From Henckelia pumila (Eukaryota > Streptophyta > Magnoliopsida > Lamiales > Gesneriaceae): a stretch of 64,000 nucleotides of DNA. The notes beneath the pieces are model-generated. The model had not been told where the DNA came from. It did not search any database and saw nothing but the letters and a program-made list of their open reading frames with translations. The stretch is taken from assembly GCF_033568475.1 (NCBI RefSeq), contig NC_133122.1, forward strand, positions 72,191,442 through 72,255,441. Reading direction: 5' to 3'. Shown here piece by piece: positions 1 through 11,062 of this stretch. The position numbers and the translations under genes are program-made. Numbering within the stretch: the stretch's first letter is position 1; each line of letters starts with the position of its first letter.

Positions 1-317
1 TTCTTCTCTCATCTTTGCTTATTAGTTTCATTTTTGATTTTAATATAAGTGTTTTTTTTTTGTTCTAGTTATGTACCTCAAGTGCTCTTACATGCTTTAA
101 CTAGACTAACAACTTCTACCCCACTTATGCTCTGATATATGAATTATAGAATCCCATGTGTTATTGTCCATGTTATCCACCGTATTACGACACGGGGGGA
201 CAACACTTCAGGGGGAGACTTTTCAGTTCTGGGGGAGAAGATTTTTAAACTCAGGGGGAGTTTATGATTATCTCATACTTGTGCAATGTTTTGTTCAGAA
301 AGCAAAAAGGGGTAGAT
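1..317 (+). mobile_element. 3' internal end of a SIRE-like Ty1/copia element
   Basis: This piece runs up to a purine-rich tract at about 303-316 (AAAAAGGGGTAGA), directly before a TG-starting LTR-like block. Several GGGGGA(G/C) purine runs precede it, near 197, 212, 231 and 255. Repeated G-rich purine tracts before the 3' LTR are a known trait of SIRE/Maximus-type copia elements, which is the basis for the call. The short frames here show no recognisable domain. The element is cut off by the window start, so its 5' part cannot be judged. Confidence 0.5.
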
Positions 318-1130
318 TGAAAGAAATTTTATTCCTTGATATTTTCGGCTCTTAATTAATTGGATATTATAAAATTTTTCTTTCTAGACATGATAAAATA
401 TTTGGTACATATTCTGTGTCTATCTCGTATATGTTAAAGATATATTTGCCAAAGTTAAATCGTGTCTTGATAAGGTGATTATTTGATATAATACAATTCG
501 ATATTATCAAGATTTGATTTGCAAGATTTGATAAGAGTTTATTTCCTACTAAAAGATAGTTGCTTATTCTTGTAGGACTCTATCTAAGGAAATCTTCAAA
601 ATTTGAATGCTAATCTATAAAAGGGGATTTTACGCACAAGATAAAACGAGACTTCAGACGATAATTCACTGCGCATACTCTGAAGAATTCTGTTGAAGAA
701 ACTGAAGAACTCTGAAGCAAGGTTTGCAACCATCGTTGTTGCATGTCCCCGTGTTGCCGTTCGTGTTGAAGACATCAGAGACAACACTGTGGAAACTGTG
801 TTGTCGAAGATCTTTTTTGTCTCTTCAATTTAGGCTACGGGAGTTGCATCCAATTTTTTTTTATACTCTGTTGTATTTTAGGATGCAAGTTTGATTTTTC
901 AACTTGTTGAGAAATTTAGGATTTAATGACTTTTCGTAAAATCACTAGGATTATCTTTATAAGACTGATCTTACGTTTACTAGTGATATTTAGCCCTAAG
1001 GCACCCACAAGAGTTTTTATACTCGTGCAAAATTATTTACTTGTGTTTTATTTATGCTTTAAATTTCATCTGCACTGTGTTGTCTGTAGTGTTACAACAC
1101 AAAATACAACACTGCCTATTTTACATAACC
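318..1130 (+). repeat. LTR (3' copy or remnant) of the SIRE-like copia element
   Basis: The block begins TGAAAG right after a purine tract. It holds a canonical TATA box (TATAAAAGG, 616-624), so transcription would start near 650. The downstream part is T-rich and has repeated tgttgt/acaacac stretches near 715-805 and 1075-1115. The right end is uncertain; I place it near 1130 by composition only. No target-site duplication could be tested because the other end lies outside the window. Confidence 0.45.
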
Positions 1131-2100
1131 AACCACGTACACCGTTTCTTTTATATGTTAGTCAAGTAAACCAATTTATTTATTATTTTACGTGTGCATG
1201 ATACTGTTCATTGTTTTACTATAAACCATGGGTCCACCACCATGGCCGACAAGATATAAACACTGTGGGGTCATATAATCTACGAGAAGTTAGAGAGTTT
1301 ATTTTTTTATTTTTTATTTTTTATAAAGATGATAAAAGGGGTTGATTAAATTATTCGAATTCAAATATTTTATTTTGTAATTGTTGCCTTGTCAGAACAA
1401 ACTGGGTTATATAATTTTGAGAAAAAAATAAAGTTGATATTTGTGAAGTCTTAAATTTGAAACCTGAGAATAAGTCAAAAAGATACGCTCGATCAGGCCA
1501 ATTGACTAATGTGGCAGCTTCATAAATGTCAACCTATATTACAAAATGATGTGTACCAATCAATCAATTTTTTTATAATATCCTTTCATGCAATATTTAA
1601 TATAATAGGCCAAAACCTCTATACATACAATCAAAGTGAAAAATACTCGAGTAATAAAATGTCATCAGTTAATGAAAATAATTTTGACCACACAACTTGA
1701 ATTATGTAAAAAAAAAAAAAGTCAAGAAAAAAAACATAAATATTCTAGTGAACTAACACAACTTGAACTAACATAGATCGTTGTTTCTGACATGGTCGTT
1801 CGGATCGATCGGAATCAATGAAGAAGAAGAAGAAGAATCGATGCACATACAATGAAAGTAGGGCATGGGTTTTTGGCCGGGGATTTAGAGATTTAAATGC
1901 CTAGTTGACAATTTCACTTGATTGGTTTTAATCCTGAATATGATGTAATGACTATAGTAGTGTTTGAAAGAATTTCTATGAAGCACTTTTCAGCTTTTAT
2001 TTAACAAAAATTCACTGAGAAAAAATTAAAAAGTTTGGACTAAAATGGCTTGTCGGCATCATTTGGAATTGAACCGTGAAATACCCAAAACACCAAAGTA
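1131..2100. other. AT-rich intergenic DNA upstream of the defensin gene
   Basis: No gene is seen here. The stretch has T-rich and A-rich runs (about 1300-1325 and 1708-1735) and a short GAA-repeat tract near 1818-1838. It presumably contains the distal promoter of the downstream defensin gene, but I recognise no specific cis element. Confidence 0.5.
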
Positions 2101-2135
2101 CTGTTGATATTTGACCGAGACATGGTTTGTTGGCC

Positions 2136-2143
2136 TATAAATA
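2136..2143 (+). promoter_or_regulatory. TATA box of the defensin gene
   Basis: TATAAATA lies 63-70 bases upstream of the ATG at 2206. This spacing fits a plant core promoter with a 5' UTR of roughly 35-40 bases. Confidence 0.7.
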
Positions 2144-2205
2144 CCATATATGCTTCACTCCATTTTCAACAATCTAAAGAATACATAATTACTGCAATAA
2201 TTAAG

Positions 2206-2711
2206 ATGGCTAAATATGGATTCAGCTTCACCATTTTCTTCGCCCTGATCTTGTTTTGCTTTCTTGTCGTAGCTTCAAACGGTGTGTACTCACCACTACT
2301 CTTATATACATGTTCGCTATCTTCTTCTCTTCATTACGGAGACAATAATTCCATAAATATTAATAATAATTCTGCAAAAATATTCTTGCAGCGATTCCGT
2401 AAATTTTAATATGTTCGTATATATAGTTTGTCATGTATGCCTTAACAATATTAATTAGTTATATATGTTATCAAGATGAGATTCGTGACCGTAAATTTTA
2501 ATATGTTGCATATATGCCATATGATCTCGATACAGAGATGCAAAGGGCGGAGGCGGCTGGACTGTGCGCGAAGTTGAGCCAAACATGGACTGGAATTTGT
2601 ATTCGAACGGAGAATTGCAACAGGCAATGCAGGACCTGGGAAAGGGCTCAGCATGGAGCTTGCCACAGGAGGGGATTTGGCTTCGCTTGCTTTTGCTACT
2701 TTAATTGCTAG
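2206..2711 (+). CDS. Plant defensin, PDF1-like (two exons)
   Basis: This is a secreted antifungal-type peptide of the gamma-thionin fold. Exon 1 (2206-2281) encodes a hydrophobic signal peptide starting MAKYGF and ending near ASN. A phase-1 intron (2282-2535, GT...AG, 254 bp) follows. Exon 2 (2536-2711) encodes the mature domain. The total is 83 residues. The mature part has the eight family cysteines: Leu-Cys at the start, Thr-Trp-x-Gly-x-Cys, a CxxxC pair, a glutamate before His-Gly-x-Cys, then CxC and a C-terminal Cys after Tyr-Phe-Asn. The intron position just after the signal peptide is typical of plant defensins. The tail is clean, with no C-terminal prodomain, so it is a class I defensin. 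The splice sites are read from sequence only. A TATA box and an AATAAA signal flank the gene. It appears intact; function is inferred from the family. Confidence 0.9.
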
Positions 2712-2773
2712 CTGATGAAGAAGTGAAGCAGCTGAATCAATTAGTACTGTACGCTTTCTTAAATATGATAAGT

Positions 2774-2779
2774 AATAAA
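2774..2779 (+). terminator. Likely polyadenylation signal of the defensin gene
   Basis: AATAAA lies 63 bases after the defensin stop codon in AT-rich 3' flank, a normal position for a plant poly(A) signal. Confidence 0.45.
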
Positions 2780-2929
2780 GTCTAGCTTATGTTTGCTAGC
2801 AAGACATGGTATATATATATGGTTCATTCGCTAGAACCATGCTACATTAATATGTAAACATGGTCGGTACGTTGTCTGTTGTTGTTACTTCAGTTTGATA
2901 ATTTTGTATGCTTGAAATATTTTTGGGGT

Positions 2930-3640
2930 TTTGGTGTTTAATTTAACTATCTAAGACAAAACTGACTAAACTAAACCGATATCAAGTCAACTGAACTGAT
3001 GAAATGGCAACTGGACTACAAAATTGAATTAAACTGGACTAGTCAACTAAATTGAATAAACCTTGAATTAGACTTCTGTACGTGACTCTATACCAAACTG
3101 AAAGAAAAATCTTTAGTCCAAATCGACATTCTCTTAAGCATATCAGTTTATCTTAAACACAACTGAATTGGTTCGGATAAAGTTTTTTTTGTACAAAATT
3201 GACTTTAATTTGAAAAATCCGCGAGCTCTGCCAAATGTACTATTGTCAGAAAACTCAAGTTAACATGCACAACACAAGTTTAACGACTACTATCTTTGAA
3301 ACAAATATAATTCAATTTATGAAACCGTTATAACAAATGCCTATAAATATAGGATGATCTGGCTACATCTTCGGCAACCCTCGCTTACTACCAAATATTC
3401 AATAGCCCAACTTATAAACACAAAGTTCTCATATTTTTGTATTCTGATCATTAAAGATCATATTGTGCTTAGGATTTTATTGTAAAAGTTTAATTTTTTT
3501 AAATTGACAGTTAGCAAACTGCTCAAAGTTGTGAAGTTAAGTGCTAGTAGATTCAGTTTGGCAATGTTAAGTCCTAACTGAACTGTGATTTTTCAAAGAA
3601 CTTTTATCTCCAAAGCCAATTTGGTAAGTGCAAGTTCTGT
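2930..3640. repeat. Probable LTR remnant (copia-like)
   Basis: No coding sequence is seen. The first part (2945-3180) is unusually rich in short aactgaact/gactaaact-type words. Downstream are a TATA-like cctataaatatagg (about 3340) and a short phrase gttaagtcctaactgaact (about 3564) that resembles one in the solo LTR near 54723-54738 (gtaagtcctaaactgaa). I infer a decayed LTR of a related family. Ends and target-site duplication are not visible. Confidence 0.3.
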
Positions 3641-4330
3641 ACTTATATTTTATATGACTGAAATATGATTTTTTCGTTTCTCGAGTGATATTATGCGTCT
3701 TAGTATTTGTTCGCATCGTGTGTAGGAATTTAGGCAACATATACTTTTTGGTGTGAAAAAATATAGAAAATGACAAAAAATAGAAAAAAAAATCACAGGA
3801 TAAAGAAATAACTCGATGTTCAAGGGCATCAGCGCCTATTTTTAGGAGCCCCGGCGCCCTTTGTAATTTCAGAGGGAAAAAAATCATCGATCAGTGCCTC
3901 AGTGCCCATTTTTGGGTGCCCTAGCGCCAATTTCTAGGCATCATATAGAGCCCGTCTCTGTACAAATTTTAGAAAAATTTTATTCTATTTTTTATAATGC
4001 GGTTGGGTTAATTTTAAAAGGACTTAGACAATTTTGAGAGAGGGGCTGAGTGACCGAGGAGAATTTTCCCTTACTCGAATTTTATGTGTTTAGATGCAGA
4101 GAATTATGTAAAAGTCGTCTCCCACAAATATGAGTGTTAATATTTATATGCAAAAATCTGATTGTTAGGCTTCCATTTAATGTCATTATTTGTCATAAAC
4201 TCGAGCTAATACGTCAGTACAACTTTGAAGCAGCTGGGTTACTGAATTGACCCATCTCAAATGACATGCATAACTGAACTTAACTCAATTAGTCTCCTAA
4301 ACGGAACTGAACTGAAATATGCTAAATTGA
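3641..4330. other. Decayed repeat DNA with GC-rich modules
   Basis: This AT-rich stretch contains two similar GC-rich modules, near 3820-3860 and 3895-3938. Each has a cagcgcc or cagtgcc word, then tttttagg or tttttggg, then a ggcgcc- or agcgcc-containing word. Similar GC islands occur inside LTRs elsewhere in the window. No gene is seen. Confidence 0.3.
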
Positions 4331-4760
4331 AATTTTGGGTTCTCACAATTGGTTAGCTCCAATGGAGAGCTCTGGCTGAAAATGGCATATGACAATCTAT
4401 ATATAGAAGGGTTTCATTAGGAGAGCTTAATTGACGTGTGTGGTTCCCTATTTCACACGTTTGATCCTCGTATTTTCTCCTATAAATACTATGTTTGAGA
4501 AGATCATTATGCATTTACTATACTCATAATTTAAAATCTCCGTTCGCAACCCGCTCTAGATTGTCCTCCGTCTTTAACTTGAGCGTTGGAAAGAACATAT
4601 TAGGATCAACAACATCCCAACTGGCTTCTAATGTCCTGCTTGAGATTTTTGGACTACTCTGGGTCTAAAATTGTACCTCGGGTCAACTCCAGTCACGAGA
4701 GGAAGACAACGTAACTTTTGTGATTATCAATATTAATTTTGTAAATGGTCATATTCACCA
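4331..4760 (+). repeat. LTR-like fragment with TATA and U5-like segment
   Basis: A TATA-like tcctataaatac occurs near 4480. It is followed by a C/T-rich stretch and aacttgagcgttgga (about 4577), a phrase often seen in the R-U5 part of plant LTRs and TRIM elements. No matching second LTR, primer-binding site or duplication is visible, so this is a tentative solo or truncated LTR. Confidence 0.3.
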
Positions 4761-5580
4761 ACCAATTATCTTGTCGATGCAACATGAAAAAATTGTTTAT
4801 TAATATTACTCGATCGCGTAGTTTCAGAAAAGATACTCGAAAAATCAGCTTAATGACAAGTAGAATAAAATTTGAGCTCGCAAATTAAAAATATAATAAT
4901 TTTTAAAAACTAATTAGATATTAACTGTTAGTGGTAAAAATAAAAAATTATTATACTTAGACCAAATACTCGGAATATAATTACTTGTATTTTGATCCTT
5001 GCATATTATGTATAAAACATCCTATTTTCCAATATGTAATTCTAAAAATCTTATAATTACAAAAATTTATAAAAATTTTTCTAATTACGAGTATTAAGTT
5101 AATATGTCAAGTTGACTTCAACATATGTGGTTGATTCCTTCCTCATTATGTTTGAAATTCCATATAGATCAATTTATTCAAAATTTTAAAAATCATTCTG
5201 ATAAATTTGGAGTACATTTCAAAGATTGAGTTTATTTTTCAACAACTATTCAATTTACTTTTTATTTATATATATGTCAAAAAAAGAGTTATTTTAATTT
5301 GTATCGTGAAATACTCTATATTATTTGATTTCGATTATGTCGTGCTACGACATTAAATTTAACAACGGAGGCTTGTACGCTATGAATAATCACTACGCTA
5401 ATATTATCCAACACTTCATTTAATTATCGATCAAGATCAATTATTATGGCTAACGACAATAAAAAAAAATACTCATGTCACTACATATCAACAACATTCG
5501 CATGCAATGTATGAAATACACACGCCATTTAATGTTCATAATCTGATTTTAATTGTAACACCATGAGACAACTTACTTAC
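4761..5580. other. AT-rich intergenic DNA upstream of the MADS gene
   Basis: No gene, RNA or clear repeat is recognised. The region is strongly AT-rich and would include the distal promoter of the MADS gene. Confidence 0.5.
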
Positions 5581-5602
5581 TAAATTATGAGATGCCTCTG
5601 GC

Positions 5603-5610
5603 TTATAAAT
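5603..5610 (+). promoter_or_regulatory. TATA box of the MADS gene
   Basis: TTATAAAT lies 61-68 bases upstream of the ATG at 5671. It falls inside an in-frame 28-codon upstream extension. This argues that the extension is 5' flank and UTR, and that translation starts at 5671. Confidence 0.55.
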
Positions 5611-5670
5611 TTGGGCATTCGACCAAGTGCAAAATCACTTACTAAACAAAGATTATTATTAAGCAGAAAA

Positions 5671-6339
5671 ATGCCGAAGAAAATAATCAAACACGAGAAG
5701 ATCCCCGACGAGAAACAGAGGAAAAAAGTTTACAAGAATCGGTCAGAAGGGTTGCTGAAAAAAGTGAGTGAGTTGTCAATCCTCTGCGGAATCGACGCGG
5801 CGGTCGTGATACACAAAAGAGACGAGAACAATGCGACCCTTTGGCCTTCTCCCGAACTCTACATGGAGAGAATGCACAAATTCTTGAGCTTCTCTTCCGT
5901 AGAAAGGGATAGGAAAATGGTGACGCATGACAAATTTTTGGACCAGAGAGTAGTCGATGAATCGAAGAATCTCTTCAAAGCACAGAAGACAAATGAAATC
6001 TTGGAGGGTGAGTTGGTGACAGATGAACTTATTAACGGCAAGATTTCATATGAACAACTTGACTTGATCCATATGAACAACATGAACTCGCTCGCGGATG
6101 AAATGCTAGAAAGTATGGATAAAATCATATATGATAATGATCAGCTAGCAAGCGAGCAATATCATGAACAAAAACAGCTAGCTAGCTCATATGTGATGCC
6201 TCCTCCAGTCCCGAATCTTTCGCCGCTCGAAGATCTGTTGAGCTGGAGCGACACGTGGCTCGATGATCATCTGATGATGTCTGAACAATCTGGAGGTGTC
6301 GCTGGCTTTATGGGATTCAAAGGAGATGAACGTCACTAA
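5671..6339 (+). CDS. Type I MADS-box transcription factor (M-gamma-like)
   Basis: This single-exon gene encodes 222 residues. Residues about 1-60 are a MADS DNA-binding domain with the hallmark GLLKKVSELSILCGID, followed by a V-V-I-H strand and the WPSPE motif typical of the M-gamma class (AGL80/PHERES relatives). There is no K domain, as expected for type I. The N-terminal arm is divergent: it starts MPKKII and has Asn-Arg-Ser-Glu-Gly where most members have Lys-Arg-Lys/Arg-x-Gly, so DNA contacts may be weakened. The C-terminal half is acidic, with a proline-rich patch (MPPPVPNLSP) and a Trp-containing acidic segment that could activate transcription. Members usually act in the female gametophyte or endosperm. 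The start is chosen over 5587 because a TATA box falls between them. It appears intact. Confidence 0.85.
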   Translation: MPKKIIKHEKIPDEKQRKKVYKNRSEGLLKKVSELSILCGIDAAVVIHKRDENNATLWPSPELYMERMHKFLSFSSVERDRKMVTHDKFLDQRVVDESKNLFKAQKTNEILEGELVTDELINGKISYEQLDLIHMNNMNSLADEMLESMDKIIYDNDQLASEQYHEQKQLASSYVMPPPVPNLSPLEDLLSWSDTWLDDHLMMSEQSGGVAGFMGFKGDERH

Positions 6340-7179
6340 TATTAATGTCATTAATTAATACAACTAGTTGTTAATTATTTACTTGTAGTTTTAATTAATC
6401 TCAAATATTTGAATTTGTAGTTGTGTTCTAGTCTCCGTTTACATGATGTAGTTTTTCAATTTAATGCAAATTAATCATGATTATTTGAAGTTAAGAAGAA
6501 ATTTAAGTTTTTGTTTCTTGATGCGTTTAAAATTTCTCAATGCATGTCCTATTCTAAAACTACCCTTAAAAAAAATATTAGAATTAAATTTTTTTAAAAA
6601 ACTTAAAATCGTTAATTCCATATCGGTTTTTGATTTACTATTAACGAAAATAGTTAATTCCAAAGGATGATTGATAGTTCTGAATCGCCAGCTTATTTGA
6701 GTTAGCATACATCTGCGTACGGCTTATATATCCATCGACCGAATTAATAAAATTTCTAAATACAGGAATGAAATTCTATACTACTCTTAAACCAAAATAA
6801 ATTTATTTTAACTTAAAATTATTAATTCAATATAGTTATTTTTGTCAATGAAAATAGTTAATTAATTTAATAACCCTTATAATTAATAAAATACAGAATG
6901 AAATGATTTTTTTCCCAGTAATTAATCTTTTTTTGTTTGTGAGGTGAAATGAAATCATGTGTAAAGTCGAGTTATTGCTTTGGATTCAGAAGTAATGAAC
7001 AATAACGACATGTTGAGTATATATCACTAAGGGATCTGTTGCAGTAAACCTCTCTTTAGAGATGTATGATTTGGTACGTCACTTTCACATGAAATGTTAA
7101 AAACCTCACTCATTTTTTAAATCTCTCTGTTATCATAAACTTTTTCAACAATTTTTTACTAGTCCCAATGTCAATTCAC
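6340..7179. other. AT-rich intergenic DNA
   Basis: No gene is seen. Two similar stretches (about 6600-6660 and 6820-6865) share an ataGTTAATTc-like phrase and may be a decayed short duplication. Confidence 0.4.
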
Positions 7180-7182
7180 TTA

Positions 7183-7208
7183 GGTCCTGTTTGTTTCGCA
7201 TGATGAGT
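7183..7208 (+). repeat. Left terminal inverted repeat of the Harbinger element
   Basis: The repeat starts GGTCCTGTTTG after TTA and pairs imperfectly with the right end at 33305-33330. The similarity runs on into the next bases (gatgagtgaagga versus gatgggatgaaag). Confidence 0.55.
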
Positions 7209-8347
7209 GAAGGATGACATGATATATCATTTATCATCCACTGTTCTTCTCATTTATTTGTCTCCTTTGACTTATCCATGGGCCTGATAGGGCCCGTATG
7301 AAAACACTGTTTTCTACTCAGGAGACATCCCTCTTCCCAAGCGAGATGACTTCTCATAATTGAAACAGTGTTATAGATGAGCGATTTATTTGACCAAATT
7401 GCCCCGGGTATTTGAAGATAACCCTAGGTTCTTGGTTCTCACTCATAAGAACGGGTCAAATGCGCGATGTCGGCAGCCACCATGGTTGAAGAAATAGCTT
7501 GGAGCGAGGGATAAACACATCGAAAGCTCTTGATTTCTGAAGTGTACAAGAAAGTAGCCATACTGATCTTCTTCTGTCTACAGTTCTTGTGAAATTCGTA
7601 AGAATGTACCCAAGTTCTGAATTTTAATTATCTGTTATAGAAATATTTGTCTAGTTCGTTTTCTTTTCCCCTGTTACGAAAATGTTTGTTCATACCCATT
7701 AACGATGTTGACAATAAATTCATTTTAGAACTGTAATTTTGCAGCAAAGCAGCTACACTGTGGAATTTTTTCCCATAAAAAATTATAATTTGAATTTTGT
7801 TTATTATATTTTGTTTCTGATCAGGGTTATTGAATTTTTATTGACATAGTAATGAAGGAAGTTCCAAAAATAGTGTAAAATTCATAATTGAACAATATTA
7901 TTCCCACATGCTACCACCAATATAGACCTTCTCTATTAGAAATGTTTATTATTAATTACCTTCATCATTTTATTAACATGGAAGTTTTTGGTGTGCGGAT
8001 CGATGTTTATGACTACATTAGCTGCTGCAAGAATTTATTATTGTACTGATGTGTAACTTTGTTATGAAGTGAACAATTTGTTCTATAGAAATTTTATTGA
8101 ATGATGTGATATTTGAGCTTTATGAATAATGACATTTTGTTCCATCCATTTTTGAAAGATATGTCTAAAAGAACTGTCTGATGATATATATTCTTTCAAG
8201 CGGTAACCATGTGTACTTTTGGATTTTAAATATAAATTCTCGATGATATATATGCTTCCAAGCGGTAACCATGTGTACTTTTGGATTTTAAATATAAATT
8301 CTATTGGTTTTTTGAATATTTTATGATATGACAGTGTTTTCTCCGTC
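7209..8347. other. 5' subterminal and promoter region of the Harbinger element
   Basis: No coding sequence is recognised. It contains an internal foldback (atgatatatcat, near 7219) and a 62-bp tandem duplication at its end (8180-8302). It lies between the left TIR and the transposase, so it probably holds the transposase promoter. Confidence 0.4.
8180..8302 (+). repeat. 62-bp tandem duplication, two copies
   Basis: Copy 1 is 8180-8241 and copy 2 starts at 8242. Both contain AAGCGGTAACCATGTGTAC and ggattttaaatataaattct, with only a few differences at the start. It sits upstream of the transposase. Confidence 0.85.
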
Positions 8348-8816
8348 ATGGCTGAAGGGGATGGATATGTGCAAGAGTTTTTAGTGCTAAAAAAAATTCT
8401 GAGTTCTTCTTATGTGTTTTTAACCATTGTAACACGTTTCTATATCAAGTTTGTATAAAAAAAAGACGTAGGCAGCGAAGAATACGTGTGCGACTAAACG
8501 AGCCAGAAAGAATAAATGCAAGAATGAGCTATTTACAAAGGATATTTGACTTAGGAGACTTCGAGTGTCTTGTTAATTTAAGAATGACTCGTAATGCATT
8601 TGCACGTCTATGTTACCTACTAAACCATGTAGGTGGGATAGTAGAGTCTAGATACACACGAGTTGAGGAAAATGTTGCCATGTTTTTGTCTATTTTAGCA
8701 CACCATAAGAAAAATAGAGTTATTGGTCACAACTTTGTACGTAGTGGACATTCAGTTAGTATTTATTTCCATGAGGTACTAAAAGGTGTTCTGAAATTGC
8801 ATCCACTACTCGTTGT

Positions 8817-10787
8817 TGTAAGGCCCGGGATTAATTAGAGATTAATCCGAATTTATTTAGTTTTAATCCGAGTATATTTAATTTGGAAATATTTAGAGTT
8901 TTGATTTAAATTCTAATATTCTTAAATTATTTAGGATTGAAATTGAATTAAAATAAGGGCCGAGGACCAAATTGCAATTATTGAAGAGTTGAGGGACCAA
9001 ATTGAAATTCTCTTATAACTTATCAGATTTTAAGTGTAAGAGTCAGCTTATGCAACGTGTAAGCATGGAATTTTGTTCAGAATTTTGAAGCTAAGAACAG
9101 AGAGCTCGATTTCTAGCTTTCATTTTTTTTTGAGTTTTTGATCTTCAAAACCATGTAACTTTTGAACCGGGTATCTGATTTAGATTCCGAAAAGTGTTCT
9201 GGAATCCTTACGACAAGGGCTTCGATTTGGTGTAAGATTTTATATCTTTTAGCATGGTTTGAATTTCGAAAATTGACAGATATCAGATATTGAGTTTTCA
9301 ATCATGTTTTGCAATTTGTATTGCGTCTAGTTTCGACACCGGATCAAAGTTGGATGATTGAAGGGATTGATTATGATTTGTAGCATGTATATCGATGAAT
9401 ATAGCTGCTGTTATGATTTTATGCTATTGAATTTGATAAAATATATTCTGATATATGAGTTTGAGTTACAAGTTTCGAAGTCAGGATTACGTCGGTTACC
9501 GATTTGGAATCGCTATGTCGTTTAATCGAGTTTTGGAACTGTTTTGATAGCCGAATTCTGAGTTGAAGTTGTTATTGAGATGTTATGAATGTTATAGTAT
9601 TTTTCTTATTCAGTTTCAGTTGAGTTTGAACGATAAACGACACAGGACGCCGACTTGAACGAACGAAGAAAGAGTTGAGGTTTGAAATGCGATTGATTGA
9701 TGAATTCTTGATGGTTTTGACTCGTTTCTGAACTGATAGATTGATATGAAGTTTGATATATGTATTTTGATTATATCTCGCAGATTTGAAGAGTTCAGAA
9801 CCTCGATAACTGAAGGTATAATGACGACATCGCGAAGTAGGGACTTTGAAACTCAAGAACAATTATCTTTGAGTTGGCCCGCAAAAATCACATATTTGTT
9901 TATGTTTTGATTTGATTGTGGTGTTGTCGATCCATCTCAGGTAGTGGATCTTTAAATTTGAGTTGATATGATGTTATATCGAATTGATTCTAAGCCAAGG
10001 TTGCGGTTAACCTTATTTGCGAGTCGTTTACGAATTCGTTAGATGGATATCCATGTCAAGATCATTTATGAATCTTGATGGCTTCGAAGTTATATGAATC
10101 AATTCGTAGTTAAAGCGTTTGAGTACTCTATTTGTTGAGTTGAGTTTCAAATAGAGTCGATATGATTTATTTAACGCTTTCAATATGTTGGTTATACTGA
10201 GAATTGTATCTCACCGGAGTTATCCGGCTGTTGTCTTGTTTTGTATGTGTTCATGACAACAGAGAGGGCAGGAGCTGATCATCGACGTCATTGATAGCTG
10301 GGAGAGAGTCTAGCACGTGAGGACTCGGGTTGTAGATGATGTTTTGAATGTTAGAAGCAAGGAACCTTAGAAATTGTTGGTTTTGAAATACATGTATGAA
10401 ATTTGAGATAGTTTGGGTCGGTTATCATTCTTTAGCGACTTGGTTGATGTAATAAAATTCATGTATACTTGCTTGGGACACTGTTTATATGTATAAGCTT
10501 GTGTTCATATCAAAACATCAGGTTTGGAAGCTGTAAATTTTCGGGCAAGAAGCTGTCCAGGGCAGCGCCCGAGCTGCAGAAAACAGCAGCCCAAGCGCGG
10601 CCCGGGGCAGAAAGTTGCTCTTCGATTTGAGCATGGCGCGCCCGAGCGGCGCTTTTCAGCCGCTCGAGCGCAGCCTATTTTTTTTTAAAAAATTTTTTTT
10701 TTTCGTTTGTTACAGCTTCGGATGCTTGGTGATTGCTTATTCATTAATTGCCCTTAAGATTTGAGATTAGCAACCCGAGGCCCCACA
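8817..10787 (+). repeat. 5' LTR of the gypsy element
   Basis: This 1971-bp LTR runs from TGTAAGG to CCCCACA. It carries a GC-rich island at about 10548-10676 with cccgagctgcagaaaac and ccgctcgagcgcagcc inside otherwise AT-rich sequence, followed by a T-run. Confidence 0.95.
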
Positions 10788-10792
10788 ACAGG

Positions 10793-10804
10793 TGGTCTCA
10801 GAGC
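10793..10804 (+). other. Primer-binding site of the gypsy element
   Basis: TGGTCTCAGAGC starts five bases after the LTR. It differs by one base from the common initiator-methionine tRNA site TGGTATCAGAGC. Confidence 0.7.
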
Positions 10805-11062
10805 GTTAAGTTTCTCGGACTATGACTAGATGAGTGGGGTAGATCGAGTCTTTTACTCTGATTTAAGTATTCTTGAAGCATTTTTATTATCTGACTTGAT
10901 TTACAGCTTTAAGAATTGCACGCTATCCGTTATCTGATATTATTGGAAGCATGTAATAATACGACTGAATCAGATTCGATCTTTTGAGAAGGCATTGAGG
11001 AACTGAAACAGAAATGTGTTATGATATGATGAACTGTACACTAATGTGTTTGATTATCAGAT

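Noticed and set aside
2451..2666. Minus-strand frame over the defensin exon 2
   Set aside because: Antisense shadow of the eight-cysteine defensin domain.
5587..5670. In-frame 28-codon N-terminal extension of the MADS gene
   Set aside because: A TATA box (5603-5610) lies within it, and the MADS domain starts properly at 5671.
9113..9862. Minus-strand frames in the gypsy 5' LTR, repeated at 16041-16784
   Set aside because: They recur in both LTRs and lie in non-coding LTR sequence with no domain.
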